Below, piece after piece: positions 60,401 to 64,000 of a stretch of DNA of 64,000 nucleotides (positions within the stretch are counted from its first letter, which is position 1; every line of letters starts with the position of its first letter). This DNA comes from Sisyra terminalis (Eukaryota > Arthropoda > Insecta > Neuroptera > Sisyridae), in the NCBI GenBank assembly GCA_958496175.1, contig OY292276.1, positions 32,632,449-32,696,448 of the forward strand, in the 5' to 3' direction. A program made the translations under genes and the position numbers. The notes under the pieces were generated by a model. It was not told where the DNA came from and ran no database searches. It saw nothing but the letters and a program-made list of their open reading frames with translations.

Positions 60401-60665
60401 TTACAAGCGTTTCGAGGGAAATCCTTTCATGGATGAAGTTAAGCGAAGAGCTGAAGAACATATTCAATTTAATTTAGATTGGTTGGATCAACGAGAAAAT
60501 GATATAAGAGAGCAACTAGGTGACATAATTTATAAAAAAGTATACAAATATCCAGTTTTATTTTCATATTTATTTTCAGGAATCAAAAAACGTTCATGTG
60601 GAGATTCTATTTTTAAAAATGTCATTTTTATCAACTTTGCATTTGCCATAATCTTCGTATTGTAA
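39485..60665 (+). CDS. M1 aminopeptidase N-like protein, GPI-anchored, catalytically dead
   Basis: Exons: 39485-39569, 40428-40806, 41378-41531, 41822-42074, 44290-44457, 45649-45746, 46542-46682, 46738-47000, 49243-49346, 49409-49521, 49578-49784, 55028-55068, 55129-55286, 59191-59440, 59495-59597, 60384-60665; in phase, 932 residues, normal M1 length. Signal peptide at 1-25. N-terminal M1 domain to the landmark IFPANAHYIFPCLNYPSFK. In the catalytic domain GAMEN is replaced by VSWKG (301-305, still followed by WG). HEXXH is replaced by HPITK (336-340), followed by MFFGIWVTPKQW. The third zinc ligand Glu359 remains at the right spacing, but the catalytic Glu and second His are gone. The ERAP1-like C-terminal domain is present (GRGYYRTAYSENIY, AEEHIQFNLDWL). 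The C-terminus SCGDSIFKNVIFINFAF looks like a GPI-anchor signal. Probably a surface binding protein. Junctions of exons 9 and 10 are least certain. Confidence 0.88.
40959..41007 (+). ncRNA. Type I hammerhead ribozyme-like motif (Penelope-element type)
   Basis: In intron 2 of the aminopeptidase-like gene. TTATTAC (40959-40965) and GTAATAA (41001-41007) form a perfect 7-bp stem I. CTGATGA (40966-40972) is the conserved core strand. GACAG and CTGTT, around a TAAAAAA loop, make stem II with one unpaired T before it. GAAG (40991-40994) stands where GAAA is expected. CGCGTC follows, giving a minimal stem III and the GTC-type cleavage site. Hammerheads with almost no stem III are known from Penelope-like retroelements. 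The A-to-G change and the bulged T suggest a decayed copy. Confidence 0.5.
41558..41781. mobile_element. Palindromic MITE, family A, copy 8
   Basis: Begins GGCTCAAGTCTCTTTTAGAAC and ends AAGGGACTTGAGTC. Its centre (TCTAATACAATATAATTTTC) is in reverse orientation relative to the other copies, so the palindrome has flipped or been inserted the other way. Lies in intron 3 of the aminopeptidase-like gene. Confidence 0.8.
42137..42546 (+). mobile_element. Solo LTR of the gypsy-type element
   Basis: 410 bp starting TGTAACGG and ending ACGTTACA, flanked by ATAT on both sides (4-bp target duplication). It matches the complement of 54024-54353, for example TTTGTGCCATGCCGGCACGC, TATATAAGGCGCTCAG (TATA box), AAAGTGATTATTTATTTCC and TTTTGAGACGTCACGTTAC. 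No internal region, so it is the product of LTR-LTR recombination. Lies in intron 4. Confidence 0.85.
42780..43445 (-). pseudogene. Jockey-like reverse transcriptase remnant
   Basis: On the minus strand the C-terminal RT blocks can be followed through stops: FTNDTALSDTVVNKLTKNLE (the YADD region, here changed), NAGKTKAILTTK, then ALKYLGITMDQKLTF and FLLLNRNSALSIKNQ. At least two in-frame stops. Related to 24530-25570. Lies in intron 4 of the aminopeptidase-like gene. Confidence 0.75.
43530..43700. repeat. Degenerate AGTATCTAAGATAC repeat
   Basis: Several imperfect copies of AGTATCTAAGATAC and its own complement (the motif is nearly palindromic) over about 170 bp. Could be the ends of a small foldback element. 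Confidence 0.45.
44857..45190. repeat. Tandem repeat, about 141-bp unit, 2.3 copies
   Basis: AAATTTTTCTTTTGGAACTC at 44857 returns as AAATTTTTCTTTCGGAACTC at about 44997, and a diverged third start (CAATTTTTTTTCCAAAACT) follows near 45138. Each unit has CACCAATTAATGG and a TTTTCCNGGAAAAT block. It lies in intron 5 of the aminopeptidase-like gene. Confidence 0.6.
47083..47942. mobile_element. Probable TIR element with GGCATTTAAAA motifs
   Basis: Left end CCGTTAAAAAAAAGCATTTA and right end AAACGCCTCTTTTTAACAGG are imperfect inverted repeats. Internal AATGCCTTTTT and GGCATTTAAAAA motifs recur near both ends and once inside. No transposase ORF. Target duplication not clear. Confidence 0.4.
48392..48995. 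mobile_element. Non-autonomous hAT-like element, family H, copy 1
   Basis: 604 bp in intron 8 of the aminopeptidase-like gene. Ends TAGTGTCCGACCGAAC and inverted TAGAGTTCAACCGAAAC. Flanking 8-mers ATTCTCAC and ATTGTCAG agree at six of eight bases, an aged hAT duplication. Arms are rich in GGTTTCGG. A truncated relative is at 33690-33895. Confidence 0.65.
50525..51344. repeat. Interspersed repeat, family F, copy 2, left part
   Basis: Matches 17575-18400 closely (TATTTTGGCAGAAAAAG, TGTGACGTCATAGTCCAT, CTGTTTTTCCAACCGATCAA). It stops at 51344, where gypsy sequence begins. Its last part resumes at 54354. Confidence 0.7.
51345..54353 (-). mobile_element. Gypsy-type LTR retrotransposon, internally deleted, lacking its 3' LTR
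   Basis: Minus-strand element. The 5' LTR is 54353-54024 (TGTAAC...GTTACA). The primer-binding site TTGGTGTCAGAAGTGGGA follows at 54022-54005. Gag ends in a CCHC knuckle, CYNCNKPEHLRSQC (about 52930-52880). Protease DTGATHTIL is near 52700-52675, and protease flap sequence follows in another frame. The sequence then jumps straight to the RNase H end HSNTDALSRR, so reverse transcriptase and most of RNase H are missing. The integrase zinc domain (HGGVSGGHFGV) follows, then another deletion removes the integrase core, leaving its C-terminal GPY module (WEGPYTV, about 51490-51470). No 3' LTR or polypurine tract remains. The protein-coding parts are visibly less A+T-rich than the host introns. It cannot move. 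Confidence 0.88.
54354..54440. repeat. Interspersed repeat, family F, copy 2, right part
   Basis: AAAAAATTTACGAAATGTAAT and ATATACCTG match 18585-18665 of copy 1. About 165 bp of the repeat between 51344 and 54354 is missing, replaced by the gypsy element. Confidence 0.6.
55444..57285. mobile_element. Interspersed repeat, family R, long copy
   Basis: 1.84 kb starting ACTAGCTGATCCCCGCAACT and ending CCTCTTTATAATAATAG. Both ends match 22856-23806, and the extra middle (about 55820-56790) is present only here. No long ORF. Lies in intron 13 of the aminopeptidase-like gene. The 3' part (TCAAGTAGTTTCGGAGCC, then AAACAAACAATCAAATC) is of a kind common in arthropod retroelement tails. Confidence 0.65.
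57521..58076. mobile_element. Foldback element, family C
   Basis: About 555 bp bounded by ACGAAGCGCCGTCTACGC and the complement of TAGATGGCGCTTCGT. Arms carry CAGCTGACAATTGAGTG / CAGCTGTCG, GAGAAGAGAGA and TTTTGCTTAGTTCATCCCG / GAATTAAGCAAAATGC in inverted order. No ORF. Lies in intron 13, immediately left of a family B MITE. Confidence 0.75.
58109..58274. mobile_element. Palindromic MITE, family B, copy 2
   Basis: GGTACTCCAATCTTGCAATG on the left, inverted TTTCAATTTTGTATTGCATG on the right. Inner arms AGCGTTGCCACAAGAGTGTC and TACACTTGTGGCGTTAC match copy 1 at 8378-8572. Confidence 0.7.
59640..60330 (-). pseudogene. Possible decayed coding fragment in intron 15
   Basis: On the minus strand, 60230-60070 reads ESIRGEGFVDMAIEDVQDLL then LLEEYFDKRDLVEM between stops, and 59890-59630 is open for 87 codons. 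The acidic, Leu-rich end resembles the C-termini of some transposases. I cannot name it; decay of a DNA transposon is the simplest reading. Confidence 0.25.
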
Positions 60666-60997
60666 TAATTTTTTAAGTTAAGCAAAAACTTTCAAGCTAG
60701 AACTTATAATAAATGTAATAAGTAATATAATAAATGTAGATCCTCTTGAGTTCAATGCCGTAAGAAATTTCCAGACAAAGCCCCTCCATGAATTTTTCAA
60801 TTCTAATATATGGAGGTATACACCGTATGAACAAACGTTATGAACTCTTCGTCGATTTTTTACTTTCTCTTTTATATTCGGTTGTAAAATTGGTATGAGA
60901 AAGTCAATCTTAACAAAGAATTAAAGATTAAAAGTACTTTTTTTACGAATTATCGTTTGAAAATATTATCATAAGTGCTTTATTCAATTGCATTATT
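60666..60997. other. Spacer between aminopeptidase-like gene and secreted peptide gene
   Basis: 330 bp on the plus strand between stop and next start. It holds the aminopeptidase-like poly(A) signal (AATAAA at 60708-60713) and the upstream region of the small secreted gene. No further feature. Confidence 0.55.
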
Positions 60998-61452
60998 ATG
61001 GCAAATATATTTCATGTAAGTAATTTGGTATAAAATAAAATTAATTCTTTAATATTTAAGTCGCACCTACGCATATGATGAATATTTTGTTAATCTAACA
61101 GAAGAATGTACCAATAACATATTTTCTTTAAATATCTTGTAATCAGCAAAGTTGACAAAAATAATGAAAAATGTATTTCTTTTTACAGATTGTAGCAATA
61201 ATTTTTGCGTTGTTTTTTACTGTAACGGCAACTTTAACTCCTCGAGCACCAAATTTCCAATATTACGAACGGTAAAATTAATAATTTTCATAGGAGTAAA
61301 TTTTAATTAGCATTAAATCCTCTATTTTTATTAGGCCAAAATATCGTTATCCCTATTATGATGAAAATGGTCGAGGTCGCCTTCTATATGGATATGGGGG
61401 ACCTGAACTTTATCAATATAAGTCTTTTTCGCCATTGGAAGGAATTCATTGA
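60998..61452 (+). CDS. Small secreted Tyr/Pro-rich peptide precursor
   Basis: Three exons, 60998-61015 (six codons, MANIFH, then GTAAGT), 61189-61271 and 61335-61452, join in phase to 72 residues. Signal peptide MANIFHIVAIIFALFFTVTA. The mature part of about 52 residues is rich in Tyr, Pro, Gly and Arg: ERPKYRYPYYDENGRGRLL, then YGYGGPELYQYKSFS, ending EGIH. There are no cysteines and only weak dibasic sites, so a structural or signalling peptide are both possible. The tight aromatic motif suggests strong constraint. It follows the aminopeptidase-like gene on the same strand. A later AATAAA is at 61603-61608. I do not know a function for it. Confidence 0.7.
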
Positions 61453-61960
61453 TTTTTGTATTTTTTTATTAAATTATTTTTTGTTATTAGTTTGGTATAT
61501 ACATATCTAAACGAGTATTTCGGGTGATTAAAACTTATTTTTAATTGTAGATAATAATCCACATGTTCCAATTGGTTCCAATGCTAAAATATGTCAGTCA
61601 TTAATAAATACAAAATAATAAAATTGTTTTTTTTGCTTAAAACGTCACATGTACAGAATAAGAATATTTTTTGTTAAACGCTTTCTTTAAGTAAATATAG
61701 TGCATATGAAGTTTTCTTTTTTAAAAATTAGTCACTAATTTTGATTATAAATTTGTGTTATAAATATTTTAATTATTTAGATACGCATAACTTTTTTTAA
61801 TTTTAAGTTATAGATATTTTGTATCATAATATAAATTTATGTGTATTTTTATGCAATAGAAAAAAAATCATAATAATTGGTAAAATTACGAATTGATAAA
61901 TACATATAAATTATATTATGTTTAATTAATATTTTTAAAAAAGAAAATTAAAAAAAAATG
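61453..61960. other. Spacer, A+T-rich
   Basis: 3' side of the small secreted gene and downstream flank of the tRNA gene (a T9 run on the minus strand at 61959-61951 would stop RNA polymerase III). Nothing else seen. Confidence 0.55.
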
Positions 61961-62033
61961 TGCCCCGGGTGAGGATCGAACTCACGACCTTAAGATTATG
62001 AGACTTACGCGCTGCCTACTGCGCTACCGAGGC
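61961..62033 (-). tRNA. tRNA-Met (CAT), elongator
   Basis: 73 nt, intronless. Acceptor strands GCCTCGG and CCGGGGC with discriminator A. D arm GCGCAGTAGGCAGCGC, anticodon loop CTCATAA (anticodon CAT), T arm GTGAGTTCGATCCTCAC with box B intact. The anticodon stem is TAAGT/TCTTA where other animals have TCAGT/TCTGA, a compensated pair change that keeps the stem. The 5' GCC and lack of initiator features indicate elongator Met. A T-run terminator follows on the minus strand. Confidence 0.93.
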
Positions 62034-63102
62034 TTGTTATTTCCTTAAATAAACTTTACTATATCAAGATATGCTCAATAAATCATTCAGAATAGAATAT
62101 TTAATTGAAATTAAACTTCAGCTTTAGCCAAAAAAAGAAAACATTCAATTCAAAACTTTGACCAGAACTTTAAAGTACCCACTAAAACAGGTGAACTTGT
62201 ACCGACCTGTGCAATTTTGATATCGTTAAGATAGAAATAGGTACAGAAGGTAGTTGAGGATCTTGAGAATAGTTAGCATAGTTAGTATTACTAAAGTACC
62301 TTAATATTCTTAATAGTTACTGCAAGTACCTAGTATAGCTAATATTCCTAGTACCTGTTGTATTGAAAATAAAATAGGTTTTTGATCTCAGACCTTACTA
62401 TGAATAACCAGATTGGAGCAATTTTTACTTTTGTTATGTGTGACTTATCTAGATTATTAATTTTCAGTAGATATTTTAATTATTTGGGTGTTCAAGGACT
62501 TCTCTTACAAACCGCTTCGTTTTCCTCTGCTCGCTTCGCTCGTTAAGCTTTTTTTCAAGCAAAATTATTTAGTTTTTTGTTTCACTTGTATCTTGAGAAA
62601 ATTATATGGACGGATCAAGTCTCAAATGTGAAAGAGTTGAGAAAATTGCCTGCGAAAACTGGCTAACGAAATAAAAAACTGAAATATTTCGAATTATTTT
62701 GAAACGCCTTCTTTTAACACTGCAGCTCAAATCGATATGATAACCAGAAAAAAATATTATAGGATGAATTTAATTTTGAAAGGAAATTCACTTGAAATTT
62801 TAAAAGATAAACTGGAAGATCCGAAGAAAAGAGGAAGAACACGAATTAAGATTTAGTATTTATCGAAACGAAGAATGGACTACCCAGATTTGAAGAACCT
62901 TATTAGAGGTAGACAACGCTGGAGGGAAGAATCCAATCACGCGGGAAGCTGACCCTGCCGTCACACAGAAAACAGAAAAAGGATCTAGTACGTAATTGAT
63001 ATACTGAAACTTTGATATTTTGCTAATAGCGACCATAGCGACGGTACGACAAAACAGAATACAATTCATATTGTTTAAATTCAATTTCATATTCATCTAA
63101 AG

Positions 63103-63617
63103 CAGGGATGGGCAAATGTAATATTGGTATAATCAACAATTTTTCTTATTTATATACAATCGACTTCAAAACATGGGTTAAATTAAAAACAAAGTCTCAA
63201 GTCCAAATAAAAAAAAAGTCAAATCTGGCTACGTTCCATTTTGGACTTTGTTTTTAATTTAAACCGCGAATAAATCGGTCCATAAAGAAAATTTAGCCAC
63301 AAAAGGGAGAAGTATACCATATTAGAATTGGATTAACAAAAAATCACGAACAGAATAAAACAAAGTTGATTTAACGTTGCCATATTTAGCTGATCTGAAA
63401 AGGACTTGAGCCAAAACAAATACAAATTTAAAGAAAAAATAAGTTGAAGGGAGTATTAGAAGCACTAGTTAAGAATCGGTAGGATCCGTTGGAGAATAGA
63501 TGCGTATTTAATATTAAATTCAAGTTTTATTGTTTGCTAAATTTTTACCTAAAAATTATTTAAAATGCCTGGGATCGACTGTCGACCTGTTCGCGATCAA
63601 CCGTTTACCCACCCTTA
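63103..63617. mobile_element. Non-autonomous hAT-like element 1 (with MITE A inside)
   Basis: Starts CAGGGATGGGCAAA and ends TTTACCCACCCTTA. Flanked by ATCTAAAG (63095-63102) and GTCTAAGG (63618-63625), six of eight bases the same and fitting the TCTA-centred targets of hAT elements. No ORF. Confidence 0.7.
63195..63412. mobile_element. Palindromic MITE, family A, copy 9
   Basis: CTCAAGTCC at the left, AGGACTTGAGCC at the right, with TTTGGACTTTGTTTTTAATT and its shortened complement. Nested in hAT-like element 1. Confidence 0.75.
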
Positions 63618-63625
63618 GTCTAAGG

Positions 63626-63925
63626 CATGGGTTTACAACCTTTTGTTGTAAAAGGGCCAAATATTTTCATGGGGATCAGTGCGGGCCGCACTTGCAGTAG
63701 GTATACCTATAATATTTATGTACAAAAATTTAGTTTTAAAAATAAAACGCTAAGTGTATATTTTAACGACATTTATTGTAGTTAATAAAATCAATGAGAT
63801 CCCTTCGCTCCTTTTCTCGCTTCCTTTCACTCGATTGTGTATGATATCGTTCGTCATGTGCGTTGCGGCGAGAATCTTGTGGGCCGCACCAAGATGTCTC
63901 GCGGGCCGCAGGTTGTCGACCCATG
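63626..63925. mobile_element. Non-autonomous hAT-like element 2, perfect 8-bp TSD
   Basis: 300 bp. CATGGGTTTACAACC at the left and GGTTGTCGACCCATG at the right, flanked on both sides by GTCTAAGG (63618-63625, 63926-63933). Contains three GCGGGCCGCA-like blocks. No ORF. Confidence 0.8.
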
Positions 63926-63933
63926 GTCTAAGG

Positions 63934-64000
63934 CAATGTTTCTTAGCCTTTTAAATGAACCGCACCCCTTTGGCACTGAAAGTAGGTACCGCATCCTATT
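63934..64000. mobile_element. hAT-like element 3, left end only (runs off window)
   Basis: CAATGTTTCTTAGCC then ACCGCACCCCTTTGGCAC, a typical hAT end, beginning immediately after the third-in-line GTCTAAGG copy. Its other end is outside the window. Confidence 0.5.

Larger units (their letters stand above)
62034..64000. other. Intergenic, right edge; nested hAT-like elements
   Basis: 62034-63100 has no gene; short ORFs show no family features. 63103 to the end is built from three abutting hAT-like ends, with a family A MITE inside the first. Confidence 0.55.

Noticed and set aside
60540..60579. A 40-nt GT...AG stretch inside the last M1-like exon
   Set aside because: Too short for an insect intron and splicing would break the frame and remove the GPI-type hydrophobic end.
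1..64000. CRISPR arrays, operons, riboswitches, bacterial-type terminators
   Set aside because: The sequence is eukaryotic with spliced genes; no regularly spaced direct-repeat array was seen.

Overview
This is an A+T-rich stretch of a eukaryotic nuclear genome, almost certainly an insect. The evidence is short GT-AG introns, small coding exons, insect-type gene families (a GPI-anchored M1 aminopeptidase-like protein, cathepsin B, an SLC26 anion transporter, IFT88), an elongator tRNA-Met and a dense load of short non-autonomous transposons. I cannot fix the insect order from the sequence.

Layout, left to right. (1) Minus strand, 1721-3375: complete three-exon cathepsin B, with a phase-compatible extra exon in its second intron. 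(2) Minus, 5730-11227: complete nine-exon IFT88, an intraflagellar-transport TPR protein. (3) Minus, 11572-21627: twelve-exon SLC26/SulP anion transporter with a C-terminal STAS domain. (4) 21628-26337: repeats only (a tRNA-derived SINE, a 0.95-kb interspersed repeat, a dead jockey-like reverse transcriptase). (5) Plus, 26338-28063: three-exon GNAT-type (glycine N-acyltransferase-like) enzyme, lying tail to tail with (6) minus, 28105-32661: ANKLE1-type endonuclease (ankyrin, LEM and GIY-YIG domains). (7) Plus, 34877-35282: small secreted protein. (8) 35283-39484: intergenic, with two large palindromic elements. (9) Plus, 39485-60665: a 16-exon, roughly 932-residue M1 aminopeptidase-like gene whose zinc site and GAMEN motif are destroyed although the fold and GPI signal are kept. 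Its introns hold a solo LTR, a jockey remnant, a hammerhead-ribozyme-like motif, a hAT-like element and a gutted gypsy retrotransposon. (10) Plus, 60998-61452: second small secreted peptide. (11) Minus, 61961-62033: tRNA-Met(CAT). (12) 62034-64000: intergenic, ending in serial hAT-like insertions at one repeated 8-bp target.

The genes do not form a pathway. They are ordinary insect neighbours: a lysosomal or digestive protease, a ciliary transport subunit, a membrane anion transporter, an acyltransferase, a DNA endonuclease and secreted or surface proteins. Exon models were built by eye from reading frame, GT/AG sites and phase. Every multi-exon model given here closes to a whole number of codons.

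The observations most worth following are the catalytically dead M1 protein, a 49-nt type I hammerhead-like motif of the kind carried by Penelope-like elements, at least eight families of palindromic or TIR elements (one with nine copies here), serial hAT insertion at one target, two small secreted genes that share an 18-nt first coding exon, and a possible alternative last exon of cathepsin B.
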